Positions 18,690 to 28,093 of a stretch of DNA of 64,000 nucleotides are shown piece by piece. The notes below the pieces were generated by a model. The model did not search any database. It saw only the letters and a list, made by a program, of their open reading frames with translations, and had not been told where the DNA came from. Positions within the stretch are counted from its first letter, which is position 1. Every line of letters begins with the position of its first letter. The stretch covers positions 1 to 64,000 of the forward strand of contig CAJWFK010000006.1 of NCBI GenBank assembly GCA_913031125.1. Direction: 5' to 3'. This DNA comes from an uncultured Woeseia sp. Its GTDB lineage: Bacteria; Pseudomonadota; Gammaproteobacteria; Steroidobacterales; Woeseiaceae. The translations under genes and the position numbers were made by a program.

Positions 18690-20504
18690 CTAATCTTCTA
18701 GCAGGAAACTCCTCAGTTGATCTGACCGGGTTGGGTGCCGGAGTTTTCGAAGAGCTTTAGCTTCGATCTGACGGATGCGTTCACGGGTTACGTCGAATTG
18801 TTTTCCCACTTCTTCAAGTGTGTGATCCGTATTCATATCAATTCCAAAGCGCATTCGCAGAACCTTAGCCTCACGAGGCGTAAGTCCGGCAAGTACGGAG
18901 TGTGTCGTTTCCTTAAGTCCCTCCGATGTTGCAGAATCTACCGGCGAGTGGATTTTCTCATCTTTGATAAAGTCGCCGAGATGCGAATCTTCATCGTCGC
19001 CGATTGGGGTTTCCATGGAAATTGGCTCTTTGGCAATTTTTAGTACCTTCCGCACTTTGTCCTCGGGCATGTCCATCCTTTCCGCAAGTTCTTCAGGTAA
19101 TGGCTCTCGACCCATTTCTTGTAACATCTGACGCGATATTCGGTTTAATTTATTTATGGTTTCGATCATATGAACTGGTATACGGATAGTACGAGCTTGG
19201 TCTGCAATGGAGCGTGTGATTGCTTGTCGAATCCACCATGTCGCATAAGTAGAAAACTTATAACCACGCCGATACTCAAATTTATCGACAGCCTTCATCA
19301 AGCCAATATTTCCTTCCTGGATCAAATCCAAGAACTGGAGGCCACGGTTTGTATATTTTTTGGCAATGGATATAACAAGCCGTAGGTTCGCCTCGACCAT
19401 TTCTTTTTTGGCTCGCCGCGCCTTCGCTTCGCCGATCGACATTTGTCGGTTAATCTCTTTTATTTCGGGAATTTTCAGGTTTGTAAGTGCTTCAAGCCCT
19501 ATCAGTTTCCGCTGTGCGCGCAGAACATCATCCTTTAGTTTGGAGAGCACGGATGAATGTTTGCGCTTTGCACGAATGTGTTTATCAATCCATTCGAGAT
19601 CGGTCTGGTTTTTTGGAAAGCTTGCTATAAAGTCTTTGCGTGGCATACCTGCATCACGTACACATATTTGCATGACTTTTCGTTCTTGCGTGCGAATAAC
19701 AAATATCACGTCACGTAGATTACGAACTAATACCTCTGTAAGTTTTGGTGATAATTTTAATTCTAATAGCTGATTTGCAATTTCAGCCTGAATTGTTACT
19801 GTTTTTTTATCTTTCACACCCAATTTGTCAATGTAATTGAGTGAGCGTTTGAAAAGACGCTTAATCTTTCTAAGTCTTGCGGTAACTTCCTTAGGATCAG
19901 GGCCAGTATCGACAACTTCATCATCATCAGATTTTGGGGCCGGCGGTTTAATAACATCTGGCGCATTTGGATCAATAAAACCCACAACAAAGTCCTGCAT
20001 ACGAGTGTCGCCTCTTGAAACCGCTTCATATACATCGAGTAGTTTGTCAAGTGTTGGTGGGAAATGAGCCATATGGAATTTAACTTGGTTAAGTCCTGCT
20101 TCGATACGCTTGGCAATTTCAATCTCACCTTGGCGCGTTAGCAGTTCTACTGTGCCCATCTCGCGCATATACATGCGGACAGGATCTGTTGTTCGACCAA
20201 ATTCCGCATCCACACTTGCTATAGCTGCTTCTGCTTCAACGGCAGCATCTTCGTCATCATTAGAGACCTCGGCATCCGATAACAACAAAGACTCAGCATC
20301 CGGAGCTTTTTCATGCACAGTGATGCCCATGTCGTTAATCATGTTAACGATACCTTCAATTTGTTCTGGATCTACGATGTCGTTTGGCAGGTGGTCGTTG
20401 ACTTCTGTATAGGTCAGGTAACCTTGTTCCTTGCCGCGGGCAATGAGTTCTTTTAATTGTTGTACTTGTTTGCTGTCGTTTATAACAGCGCTTTTTTCTG
20501 TCAA
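18690..20504 (-). CDS. rpoD: RNA polymerase primary sigma factor RpoD (sigma-70)
   Basis: Housekeeping sigma factor that directs RNA polymerase to most promoters. Region 1.1 begins [25 protein letters not shown], region 1.2 reads [11 protein letters not shown], region 2 contains the -10-reading helix with [12 protein letters not shown], region 3 [15 protein letters not shown], and region 4 the -35-reading helix in [20 protein letters not shown]; the end SFLLED is typical. The frame is open to 20558, but the added residues are unlike RpoD, so I take a TTG start at 20504 preceded by GAGGA (20514-20518) at 9-nt spacing, giving 604 residues. It is the last gene of rpsU-yqeY-dnaG-rpoD. Confidence 0.96.
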   Translation of the reverse strand: MTEKSAVINDSKQVQQLKELIARGKEQGYLTYTEVNDHLPNDIVDPEQIEGIVNMINDMGITVHEKAPDAESLLLSDAEVSNDDEDAAVEAEAAIASVDAEFGRTTDPVRMYMREMGTVELLTRQGEIEIAKRIEAGLNQVKFHMAHFPPTLDKLLDVYEAVSRGDTRMQDFVVGFIDPNAPDVIKPPAPKSDDDEVVDTGPDPKEVTARLRKIKRLFKRSLNYIDKLGVKDKKTVTIQAEIANQLLELKLSPKLTEVLVRNLRDVIFVIRTQERKVMQICVRDAGMPRKDFIASFPKNQTDLEWIDKHIRAKRKHSSVLSKLKDDVLRAQRKLIGLEALTNLKIPEIKEINRQMSIGEAKARRAKKEMVEANLRLVISIAKKYTNRGLQFLDLIQEGNIGLMKAVDKFEYRRGYKFSTYATWWIRQAITRSIADQARTIRIPVHMIETINKLNRISRQMLQEMGREPLPEELAERMDMPEDKVRKVLKIAKEPISMETPIGDDEDSHLGDFIKDEKIHSPVDSATSEGLKETTHSVLAGLTPREAKVLRMRFGIDMNTDHTLEEVGKQFDVTRERIRQIEAKALRKLRHPTRSDQLRSFLLED

Positions 20505-20595
20505 GGTGAAATATCCTCTTTGCAGGAAATGCAATCGACCGATTATACGGATTTGCACGGTTCCATTCTATAAGCCATTGGTTGGAATTATTAGA

Positions 20596-20646
20596 AAAGG
20601 TATTTTTCCCTCCCTTTACTTTGTAAAGGGAGGGAAAAATACCTTT
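20596..20646 (-). repeat. Perfect 24-bp inverted repeat between dnaG and rpoD
   Basis: Arms 20596-20619 and 20623-20646 are exact reverse complements around a three-base loop (20620-20622). In the minus-strand mRNA this is a long uninterrupted hairpin starting 15 nt after the dnaG stop. The 3' arm runs into TTTTCT, a poor U-tract, so it is at best a leaky terminator; a 24-bp duplex would also suit RNase III cleavage. A consensus -10 box TATAAT (minus strand, 20542-20547) lies between the hairpin and rpoD, though with no good -35. Together these could uncouple rpoD from dnaG. Confidence 0.75.
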
Positions 20647-20661
20647 GACATCGGCAAACAT

Positions 20662-22416
20662 TTAAGGTCCCTTTGTGAGTTCTCGAAGTTCTGTTTTTTC
20701 AACACTGGTAAGTTTGTGAGTTCGTTGTTTATCAATAAGGGTTTCTATCCTTGTTCGCCGTGCGGATAATTCTAGCTGGGTCAAACAATGACGAAGCTCG
20801 GCTACCGAATCAAAATTATCGTCTCCTGGTAGTTCAGTTGCCGCAAGTTTCCCCAGATGCCGCCCTTCAGCATCATTGCGGAAGCGCTCAAGTAGACCAG
20901 CGGTAGTTATTTTTGGTTCTGAATTAACCGCTTTGATAAGGCTATTTAAAAGCTCAATCCCCGGCCGCGTATTGCCTGACAATCTCTCTATATCGATTTG
21001 TAACGCTGATGCTGGATGGTGAATGATGAGTGTGATTGCCTTACGAACGATCGAGGGTTTTCCTGTGGAGGGATTTTTTTCTGATGACCCTATTTTTGTT
21101 CTGTTTCCATGACTTCGTTTGCCATGTTCAGCAGAATTATTCTGAAAAAGTGGTTCTAGTCGATGGGGCGGCAAGCCGATAGTCACGGCGAGTTGCTCGG
21201 TTAACAAATCTTTATATACTCCCGCTGGAATTTTACTTAGCAGAGGTCGTGCGAGTTCGGCAAGCCTTGCCCGTCCGTCAACGGTGTCCACATTAAGTTT
21301 GCTAGTTAATTCATCGATTAAAAAATCGGATAGGGGTAGTGCGTTGTTAAGTGCTGTCGTAAAAGCGTCAGGCCCGTTTTCTTGAATAAAAGAGTCAGGA
21401 TCCTGGCCCTCAGGTAAAAAGATGAAACGGATTTGCCTTCCTTCACGGATATGTGGAAGCGTGTTCTGCAGCGCTTTCCATGCCGCAGCCCTGCCGGCCC
21501 TATCCCCATCAAAACTAAAAACGATTTCTTCACAGATGCGAAAAAGGCGGTTAAGGTGCTCATCAGTTGTCGCTGTACCCAAAGTTGCAGCGGAAAAATC
21601 TATACCGTGTTGTGCAAGACCAACAACATCCATATACCCTTCTACCACAACCAATTTTTCAATGTTACGAAGTGCTTGGCGCGACTCATACAGGCCGTAT
21701 AGTTCACGTCCTTTATGAAAAAGCACTGTTTCTGGTGAGTTTAGATATTTGGGTTTTTCATCCCCGATTATTCGACCACCAAAGCCTATGGTTCTGCCGC
21801 GTGCATCACGGATCGGAAACATAATTCGGTCCCGGAAACGGTCATAGTACTTACCGTTATCTTTTCGAATGATAAGTCCAGTGGCTAGGAGCCGATCGAT
21901 ACTTTCTTTTGATGATCCGAATTTGTTAAGTAAGTTATTCCAGCCAGATGGGGCATAGCCAAGACTGAAGCGCTTAGCAGTAGCGCCATTTATGCCCCGT
22001 GTTTTAAGATAATCGATGGCCGTTTCATGTGATTTGAGATTTTTTTCATAATAAACACTGACGCGGTCCAATAGCTCAAACAAGCTATCGTAACTGCGTG
22101 ACTGGTTGTTCGATTCTGAACGCGGGACTTCAAGCCCCATTATTGCTGCTAGGCTTTCGACTGCATCGACAAAGTCCATATGATCGTATTCCATAAGGAA
22201 ATCCAATGCAGTTCCATGGACTCCGCAGCCAAAGCAGTGATAAAAACCTTTTGTCGGCGATACAGTAAACGACGGAGTTTTTTCGTCGTGAAATGGACAA
22301 CAAGCTTTGAATTCTTTGCCAGCTTTCTTCAGTTGTACTCGTCTACCAACGATTTCGGCAACGTCGGCCCGTTCAACTAGGTCAACGATAAATTGCTTTG
22401 GAATTAGTCCAGTCAT
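20662..22416 (-). CDS. dnaG: DNA primase DnaG
   Basis: Makes RNA primers for DNA replication. The zinc-binding CHC2 domain shows Cys40, His43, Cys61 and Cys64 (CCPFHDE... HCFGCGVHG). The central TOPRIM catalytic region carries VVEGYMDVVGL and FSFDGDRAGRAAAWKA with the metal-binding acidic residues. The C-terminal helicase-binding part from about residue 430 is less conserved but has the expected length; 584 residues in total is normal. It lies between yqeY and rpoD in the conserved macromolecular-synthesis operon. Confidence 0.96.
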   Translation of the reverse strand: MTGLIPKQFIVDLVERADVAEIVGRRVQLKKAGKEFKACCPFHDEKTPSFTVSPTKGFYHCFGCGVHGTALDFLMEYDHMDFVDAVESLAAIMGLEVPRSESNNQSRSYDSLFELLDRVSVYYEKNLKSHETAIDYLKTRGINGATAKRFSLGYAPSGWNNLLNKFGSSKESIDRLLATGLIIRKDNGKYYDRFRDRIMFPIRDARGRTIGFGGRIIGDEKPKYLNSPETVLFHKGRELYGLYESRQALRNIEKLVVVEGYMDVVGLAQHGIDFSAATLGTATTDEHLNRLFRICEEIVFSFDGDRAGRAAAWKALQNTLPHIREGRQIRFIFLPEGQDPDSFIQENGPDAFTTALNNALPLSDFLIDELTSKLNVDTVDGRARLAELARPLLSKIPAGVYKDLLTEQLAVTIGLPPHRLEPLFQNNSAEHGKRSHGNRTKIGSSEKNPSTGKPSIVRKAITLIIHHPASALQIDIERLSGNTRPGIELLNSLIKAVNSEPKITTAGLLERFRNDAEGRHLGKLAATELPGDDNFDSVAELRHCLTQLELSARRTRIETLIDKQRTHKLTSVEKTELRELTKGP

Positions 22417-22521
22417 TCTGTATTCGATGGAATCGATGCCGATTCTATTGTGTGTCTAGTTTTTGCTGCCTCCGACGGACAGTATCGGTCGCTAAGGTCT
22501 TCGCGTCTAGCATAGTCTAAT

Positions 22522-22971
22522 TTAGGTGTTTAGGCGTTCCTTTACCTTAATACTTACAATGGTCATGTTAGCTCGTCCTTGAGCTTTTGATTTGATTAGG
22601 CCCATTACCTTACCCATGTCTCGCATGTGTTCAGCTTTAGTTACTTTCAGCGCTTCATCAATCAGATGTTCAATTTCTTCGTCAGACAATTCTTCGGGCA
22701 GATAAGTCTGAATGACAGCAATCTCAGCAATCTCGATATCTGCGAGATCTTCACGAGCACCGGCCTGGAATTGCTCAATTGAATCTCGCCGTTGCTTTAC
22801 CATTTTGTTCAAAATATCGATAATGGCGGAATCGTCGAGATCTTTGCGTTGGTCTATTTCAACTTGTTTTATTTCAGCCGCGGCAAGTCGCAGAGCTTTA
22901 AGCCGACTTTTATCTCCGGCTTTGAGCGCCAGCTTGATGTCTTCTGTTATTTTACTTTTCAGGGACATCAC
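22522..22971 (-). CDS. yqeY: GatB/YqeY domain protein
   Basis: A 149-residue protein formed of the tRNA-binding-like YqeY domain related to the tail of GatB amidotransferase. Helical N-terminal part LKSKITEDIKLALKAGDKSRL, the central block IVKQRRDSIEQF-like segment (KQRRDSIEQFQAGAREDLA) and the end MGKVMGLIKSKAQGRANM are diagnostic. It sits between rpsU and dnaG as in many gammaproteobacteria. The molecular role is not established; a link to translation is inferred from its domain and neighbours. Confidence 0.92.
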   Translation of the reverse strand: MMSLKSKITEDIKLALKAGDKSRLKALRLAAAEIKQVEIDQRKDLDDSAIIDILNKMVKQRRDSIEQFQAGAREDLADIEIAEIAVIQTYLPEELSDEEIEHLIDEALKVTKAEHMRDMGKVMGLIKSKAQGRANMTIVSIKVKERLNT

Positions 22972-22988
22972 GATTGAGACTTACATAA

Positions 22989-23204
22989 TTAATATAGACG
23001 TTTGCGGCGAGATACTTCGCGGGAAACCCGTTTCACATGACGTTTTACCGCTGCCGCTTTCTTTCGTTTGCGTTCTTGCGTTGGTTTTTCGTAGAACTCA
23101 CGGCGACGAAGCTCTGTTAGGACTCCGGCTTTCTCACAGGCACGCTTAAATCGCCGCAAGGCAGCGTCAAAGTATTCATTTTCCTTTATACGAACGCTTG
23201 GCAT
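22989..23204 (-). CDS. rpsU: 30S ribosomal protein bS21
   Basis: Small basic ribosomal protein of 71 residues, located near the mRNA exit of the 30S subunit and involved in translation initiation. Start [21 protein letters not shown] and the Arg/Lys-rich C-terminus ([20 protein letters not shown]) identify it. The frame is open to 23294, but the extension is hydrophobic and unrelated, so the ATG at 23204 is the start. It is the first gene of its operon and divergent from tsaD, with about 150 bp for both promoters. Confidence 0.97.
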   Translation of the reverse strand: MPSVRIKENEYFDAALRRFKRACEKAGVLTELRRREFYEKPTQERKRKKAAAVKRHVKRVSREVSRRKRLY

Positions 23205-23351
23205 GAAAAAATAATAAACCGTTAGAAAAAAATAAGTCCGACACAAGGCCGGAAAATGACCCGCGATGATAGCGGCGACGGCTGCAATTTGCAAAATATA
23301 AACGTTGTTTTTTCGGCTTATTGGTCAGAGCTGGGGTATTATCCGCCGCCT

Positions 23352-24380
23352 ATGTTGGTGTTGGGTATTGAAACGAGTTGCGATGAGACTGGAGTTGCCC
23401 TTTTCGACACCGAAATGGGCCTTCTAAGCGAAGTTCTGCATAGCCAGGTAGATTTACATGCAGTCTATGGTGGTGTAGTTCCAGAAATCGCGTCCCGCGA
23501 TCACTTACGACGTCTTTTGCCGCTAATTAAAGAAGTTTTGAGTGAAGCGGGTATCGAGCGGCCAGATGCTATTGCTTACACTGCTGGCCCAGGGTTGGTA
23601 GGTGCTCTTATGGTAGGGGCGGGCGTGGCCGCGGGTTTGGCATTAGCGTGGAATTGTCCAGTGATTAAGGTTCATCATATGGAGGGGCACCTAGTCGCAC
23701 CTGTTTTAGATTCAAATAGTCCGGAATACCCGTTCCTAGCCTTGCTTGTCTCGGGCGGTCACACCATGCTTGTCTGGGCTGAGGAACTGGGTGTATATAC
23801 GATAGTTGGCACAACACTTGATGATGCTGTTGGAGAAGCTTTCGATAAGACTGCGAAGTTACTGGGACTGGGTTACCCGGGTGGCCCAGCGCTCGCTAAA
23901 CTTGCTGAAAATGGTAGTGATACTGCATATTCCTTTCCACGACCGATGATTAATAAACCTGGCTTTGATTTTAGTTTTTCAGGGCTTAAGACAGCTGTTA
24001 TGCTGAAAGTCAGAGAGGCTGAGGCGAGTCAAACCTTGGAAGGAAAACGTGCTGATATTGCCGCATCTTTTCAGCGTGCAACCGTTGATACTTTGGTGCA
24101 AAGAACACTCAAGGCTGCCGTTGAAAAGCAGGCAGATCGTCTAGTTATTTCAGGCGGTGTTAGCGCTAACAAACTGTTACGTTCAGAATTTTCGGAGTGT
24201 TTCAACGGGACATTGTATTATCCAGCTTTAAAGTTTTGCACTGATAACGGAGCGATGATTGCTGTTGCAGGTGCACTTCGTTTGGAGGAGGCGGCGAGGC
24301 CCGACATCATTAGCGCAGCCGCTCGTTGGTCTCTTGAGACACTATCACAGCCCAAAGAAGAGGGTGCGACTAATGGCTAG
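23352..24380 (+). CDS. tsaD: tRNA threonylcarbamoyladenosine synthase subunit TsaD
   Basis: Transfers the threonylcarbamoyl group to A37 of tRNAs that read ANN codons, with TsaB and TsaE. The ASKHA-fold start [17 protein letters not shown] is at residues 1-17; the metal-binding HHMEGH motif gives His109 and His113. Further blocks are [25 protein letters not shown] and [10 protein letters not shown] chose the ATG at 23352; the open frame back to 23256 runs into the rpsU promoter. 342 residues is normal. It overlaps folB by 8 nt. Confidence 0.96.
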   Translation: MLVLGIETSCDETGVALFDTEMGLLSEVLHSQVDLHAVYGGVVPEIASRDHLRRLLPLIKEVLSEAGIERPDAIAYTAGPGLVGALMVGAGVAAGLALAWNCPVIKVHHMEGHLVAPVLDSNSPEYPFLALLVSGGHTMLVWAEELGVYTIVGTTLDDAVGEAFDKTAKLLGLGYPGGPALAKLAENGSDTAYSFPRPMINKPGFDFSFSGLKTAVMLKVREAEASQTLEGKRADIAASFQRATVDTLVQRTLKAAVEKQADRLVISGGVSANKLLRSEFSECFNGTLYYPALKFCTDNGAMIAVAGALRLEEAARPDIISAAARWSLETLSQPKEEGATNG

Positions 24381-24744
24381 TGAGCACGATTCCGATTCTA
24401 TTTTTCTTAGTGACCTTCGGGTTGAGACGGTCGTCGGTATATGGAATTGGGAAAGGAAGATCCGCCAGATAGTAAGTATTGATTTGCAAATGGCTACCGA
24501 TATCAGAAAAGCGGCGAACAGCGATAGCATCGACGACGCATTAAACTATAAGGATGTAGCAAAACGTGTCCAAAAGTTTGTAGCGGATTCTGAATTCCAA
24601 CTGGTTGAGACTCTGGCTGAGAAAATTGCGCATTTAGTTCTTAATGAGTTTGATATGCCGTGGATTGAAGTATGCGTCAATAAGCCAGGGGCTATTCGTG
24701 GCGCTAAACATGTTGGTGTGCGTATACGGCGTTATAAGTCGTAG
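24373..24744 (+). CDS. folB: Dihydroneopterin aldolase FolB
   Basis: Cleaves 7,8-dihydroneopterin to 6-hydroxymethyl-dihydropterin in folate synthesis. The 123-residue protein shows the FolB pattern: [21 protein letters not shown] at the N-terminus, the [12 protein letters not shown] block that includes the substrate-contact Tyr, VETLAEKIA, and the terminal [17 protein letters not shown] with the catalytic Lys. The ATG at 24373 lies inside the tsaD end (8-nt overlap), suggesting translational coupling; folK follows after 2 nt. Confidence 0.94.
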   Translation: MASEHDSDSIFLSDLRVETVVGIWNWERKIRQIVSIDLQMATDIRKAANSDSIDDALNYKDVAKRVQKFVADSEFQLVETLAEKIAHLVLNEFDMPWIEVCVNKPGAIRGAKHVGVRIRRYKS

Positions 24745-24746
24745 CA

Positions 24747-25247
24747 ATGATTCGCATTTATCTTGGACTAGGTAGCAATCTGCGTCCGATGGAAAATCTG
24801 CGGAGATGCGTTGCAGAGCTTCGCCAACGATTCGATTTTAAGCAGTTTTCATCAGTTTACATGAGTGCTGCAATAGGTTTTCAGGGAGAAGATTTTCTGA
24901 ATGCAGTCGTGGCTGTTGAGACGGATCTTTGTATCGAGGAAGTGACGCAGGAACTTGAGCTTATCCACAAGCAGTGTGGGCGCGAGCGTGGAACTAATGC
25001 ATTCATGTCGCGTACGCTGGATATAGATTTATTGCTTTATGGCAACGATATAATCGAAACATATGGTGTGCCACGATCTGACATTCTTGAATATAGTTTC
25101 GTCCTTTGCCCATTGGCTGAAATTGCTCCTGCAATGAGGCACCCAGCTACAGGGCAATCTTTTGCCGAGCATTGGGAGAAGTTTGATAAAGCTGCCCACC
25201 CACTTAAAAAATTGCCTATTAATTTATTTGGCGTCACCAACCTATAG
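24747..25247 (+). CDS. folK: 2-amino-4-hydroxy-6-hydroxymethyldihydropteridine pyrophosphokinase FolK
   Basis: Transfers pyrophosphate from ATP to 6-hydroxymethyl-dihydropterin, the step after FolB. 166 residues. YLGLGSNL is the pterin-binding start, FLNAVVAVETDL and ERGTNAFMSRTLDIDLLLYG include the metal-binding Asp pair, and the segment VPRSDILEYSFVLCPLAEIAP closes the domain. It lies 2 nt behind folB, so FolB and FolK are made together. The 3' end overlaps the convergent pteridine reductase gene by 14 nt. Confidence 0.95.
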   Translation: MIRIYLGLGSNLRPMENLRRCVAELRQRFDFKQFSSVYMSAAIGFQGEDFLNAVVAVETDLCIEEVTQELELIHKQCGRERGTNAFMSRTLDIDLLLYGNDIIETYGVPRSDILEYSFVLCPLAEIAPAMRHPATGQSFAEHWEKFDKAAHPLKKLPINLFGVTNL

Positions 25248-25992
25248 AGCGACCACCATCCACAGCTAAGATTTGCCCGGTTACGTACCCCGCATCCTTA
25301 ACGAAAAATAGTACGGCAGCAGCCACATCTGCTGGATCTCCTGTTCGGGCCAGGGGCACTTGGCCAAGAATTGTTTTCTTGACATCATCGGCTAGGCCGC
25401 TATCTGGCCAAGCAATTGCACCAGGCGCTATTGCGTTAACTCTTATGTTGGGCGCTAAATCCTTTGCAAGGGAGCGAGTTAACATCGCTAGGCTAGCCTT
25501 TGCAGCTCCATACACGTGGTGGTCACGTAACGGTCGTTGACCATGAATGTCAACTATATTAATTATATTTCCTTTAGTTTCACGTAATGCCGGTGTCGCA
25601 GCCTGCGATAGAAATAGTGGAGCTTTTAAGTTTGTTCCGATGATGTCCGTCCATGAGTTTTCGTCGATTTGACCCAGCGGTGTAGGATAAAAAGAAGAGG
25701 CGTTGTTCACTAAAATGTCCAATGTTCCGCCCCAGTGGACTACCTTCCGTATTATAGTTTCCGGTGCACCATCACAGGTAAGGTCAGCACCGAAAGGCTT
25801 TGCGGAGTTTGATCGAATACTATTTAATTTTTCACATAGCGAAGATGCTTCTTCCTCAGAATGATGGTAGTGCACTGCTACTGCCATGCCCTCCGCATGG
25901 AGGGTAGTGGCGATTGAAGCCCCTATTCTTTTTGCTGCACCTGTAATAAGCGCAACTTTTTGGGCACTGGTATTTTTTTCTAAGATTCGCAT
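25234..25992 (-). CDS. Pteridine reductase / FolM-like short-chain dehydrogenase
   Basis: SDR-family reductase of 252 residues. TGAAKRIG near residue 18 is the Arg-containing glycine motif of NADPH-dependent pteridine reductases, and NNASSFYPTP replaces the usual NNAG, as in PTR1/FolM-type enzymes. Catalytic YGAAK is present, and the C-terminus ends in GQILAVDGGRSIGW. It probably reduces dihydropterin or dihydrofolate, as FolM does. Convergent overlap with folK (14 nt) supports a pterin role. A generic SDR function cannot be excluded. Confidence 0.85.
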   Translation of the reverse strand: MRILEKNTSAQKVALITGAAKRIGASIATTLHAEGMAVAVHYHHSEEEASSLCEKLNSIRSNSAKPFGADLTCDGAPETIIRKVVHWGGTLDILVNNASSFYPTPLGQIDENSWTDIIGTNLKAPLFLSQAATPALRETKGNIINIVDIHGQRPLRDHHVYGAAKASLAMLTRSLAKDLAPNIRVNAIAPGAIAWPDSGLADDVKKTILGQVPLARTGDPADVAAAVLFFVKDAGYVTGQILAVDGGRSIGW

Positions 25993-26072
25993 TGCTGCTC
26001 GTTAGGTTATCCTTACATGAAAAGATTTACACTAATTGACTTACTTATATACTCAAACATAGATATTCCAGA

Positions 26073-27263
26073 GTGATTACCGCAGCCCAGAAACATTTCA
26101 ATCTACCATCCCCAGATGAGGATAGTGTCGCACACAGCCGACTTGTAGCTGATCACATCCACCAAAAAATTATAGAGACTGGTGGAAGTATTTCATTTGC
26201 GGAATATATGCACGAAGTGCTTTATGCGCAGGGTCTCGGCTATTATGCCAGTGGTACAGCCAAGTTGGGTCTGAATGGTGATTTTGTCACGGGCCCAGAG
26301 ATTTCTTCACTTTATGGCTGTGTGTTGGCAACGCAGTTTGCCTCCTTACGAAGTAAGCTCGATAGTTTCTGTATTTTGGAACTGGGCGCAGGTAGTGGTG
26401 AACTTGTAGTGCAAATGTTAAGACATTTGGCTGTATTAGATTCTTTGCCAGAGGAATACCTGATTTTAGAGGTCTCAGCTGACCTTATGGAGCGTCAGCA
26501 TGCAAAGCTGGTGGCTGATATTCCGGATTTTATAGATCGTGTTCGTTGGGTTGCGCAGTTACCAGCGGATTTTAGCGGAATAGTTATTGCTAATGAAGTT
26601 GCGGACGCAATCACTGTTGAGCGATTTCGTATTGAAAATAGTGACGTGCTGCAAGGACGAGTGGTTAGTTTTGGGGAGAGTTTTAATCTGGTTTATGAGT
26701 CAGCGCCAGCGTTCCTTGAGCAATTTGTTCGCAAGATCGAAGCAGATCTCGGTGGTTCTTTAAACCATGGCTTTCAGTCGGAGGTCTCGCCAGCGCTACA
26801 TGATTGGATAAAAAAGATCGCCGCAAGTGTAGAGCAAGGAATTGTTTTGATCATTGATTATGGTGCGACACGACGAGAATATTATGCTCCGGATCGTTGT
26901 AATGGATGGCTGCAGTGTCATTTTAGGCACCATGTGCACGGAGATGCTTTTATACTTCCAGGTATCCAGGATTTGACAGCTTGGGTCGATTTTTCCGGGC
27001 TCGCGGAAGCTGCGGTGGCTGCAGGAATGGAGGTCGTGGGGTTTGCTGATCAGGCAAATTTTCTACTAAATGGAGGTATCCTGAATGAGTTGAAGGATTT
27101 CTCGAGGCTTTCACCAGAACGTCAGATTGAATTATCTGGTCAGGTGAAACGCCTTACTTTGCCGGAAGAAATGGGCGAAAATTTTAAACTTATGGGGCTG
27201 AGCAGGGGTAATGTTGCACCTTTTCCAGCCTTCGCAGGCTGCGATAAAACTCACTATTTGTAA
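26073..27263 (+). CDS. SAM-dependent methyltransferase, MidA/NDUFAF7-like
   Basis: A 396-residue protein of the COG1565/NDUFAF7 group, whose mitochondrial member dimethylates an arginine of a complex I subunit; the bacterial targets are not known. The SAM-binding motif ILELGAGSGELVVQML is near residues 107-122, and family blocks GSISFAEYMHEVLY, GYYASG, GDFVTGPEISSLYG, IVIANEVADA and VLIIDYGATRREYY are seen. The start is GTG at 26073. It is divergent from the pteridine reductase gene and followed by uppP after 32 nt. Confidence 0.9.
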   Translation: MITAAQKHFNLPSPDEDSVAHSRLVADHIHQKIIETGGSISFAEYMHEVLYAQGLGYYASGTAKLGLNGDFVTGPEISSLYGCVLATQFASLRSKLDSFCILELGAGSGELVVQMLRHLAVLDSLPEEYLILEVSADLMERQHAKLVADIPDFIDRVRWVAQLPADFSGIVIANEVADAITVERFRIENSDVLQGRVVSFGESFNLVYESAPAFLEQFVRKIEADLGGSLNHGFQSEVSPALHDWIKKIAASVEQGIVLIIDYGATRREYYAPDRCNGWLQCHFRHHVHGDAFILPGIQDLTAWVDFSGLAEAAVAAGMEVVGFADQANFLLNGGILNELKDFSRLSPERQIELSGQVKRLTLPEEMGENFKLMGLSRGNVAPFPAFAGCDKTHYL

Positions 27264-27295
27264 TCTTTAAGCAGGCACTCTGAAGGAATTTAGCG

Positions 27296-28093
27296 ATGGG
27301 CATAACTCAGTTGATTGTTCTTGCAATAGTTCAGGGATTGACTGAATTTCTGCCGGTCTCAAGCTCTGGGCACCTCATTCTGGTGCCGAGCTTGTTTGGG
27401 TGGACCGATCAAGGGTTAGCATTTGATGTCGCTGTTCATTTTGGTTCCTTGATAGCCGTTTTTATATTCTTCCGAGAGGACATTTACTATCTGTTAAAAG
27501 GGTTACAAGATGTTCTTACGGGAAGAGTTTCTTCTTTTAACGCCCGTATGGTTTGGAATTTGAGTGTGGGTACTATTCCTGCAGGCATTGTCGGCCTTCT
27601 ATTTGCTGCTTGGATTGCTGCTAACTTACGTGATCCGCTCGTTGTAGTTATTACTTTAGCAGCCTATGGTATTTTGATGGCAATAGTTGACCGTTATGCT
27701 TCGGCGCAGCGCAGTATTGCCGATATTAGGATCCGTGATGCTTTGCTTATTGGCTGCGGTCAGGCGCTCGCTTTAATTCCAGGCACGTCACGTTCAGGTA
27801 TAACGATTACGGTTGGACGATTTCTTGGCATTGCGCGGCGTGATGCCGCTAAATTTTCATTTCTTCTTTCGTTACCAATAGTGCTGATGGCAACCCTGCT
27901 CGAGGTTGTGCTGCTAGTTACCGGCGATAGTCCGGTGGATTGGAGTAATTTGGTTTTGGGCATATGTATATCGGCACTAGTTGGTTATGTGAGTATTGCA
28001 TTCTTTATGCGCATGGTTAACGTAATTGGACTCCTTCCATTTGCTATTTATCGATTGGTATTAGCTACTGTTATTATCTATGTTGTTCTATAA
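27296..28093 (+). CDS. uppP: Undecaprenyl-diphosphatase UppP (BacA)
   Basis: Integral inner-membrane enzyme that removes a phosphate from undecaprenyl diphosphate so the lipid carrier can be reused for peptidoglycan and other polymers; overexpression gives bacitracin resistance in known cases. GLTEFLPVSSSGHL (residues ~15-28) and PGTSRSGIT (~162-170) are the two catalytic family motifs. About eight hydrophobic segments are present, and 265 residues is standard. The stop region overlaps the following outer-membrane-protein gene by 14 nt. Confidence 0.96.
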   Translation: MGITQLIVLAIVQGLTEFLPVSSSGHLILVPSLFGWTDQGLAFDVAVHFGSLIAVFIFFREDIYYLLKGLQDVLTGRVSSFNARMVWNLSVGTIPAGIVGLLFAAWIAANLRDPLVVVITLAAYGILMAIVDRYASAQRSIADIRIRDALLIGCGQALALIPGTSRSGITITVGRFLGIARRDAAKFSFLLSLPIVLMATLLEVVLLVTGDSPVDWSNLVLGICISALVGYVSIAFFMRMVNVIGLLPFAIYRLVLATVIIYVVL

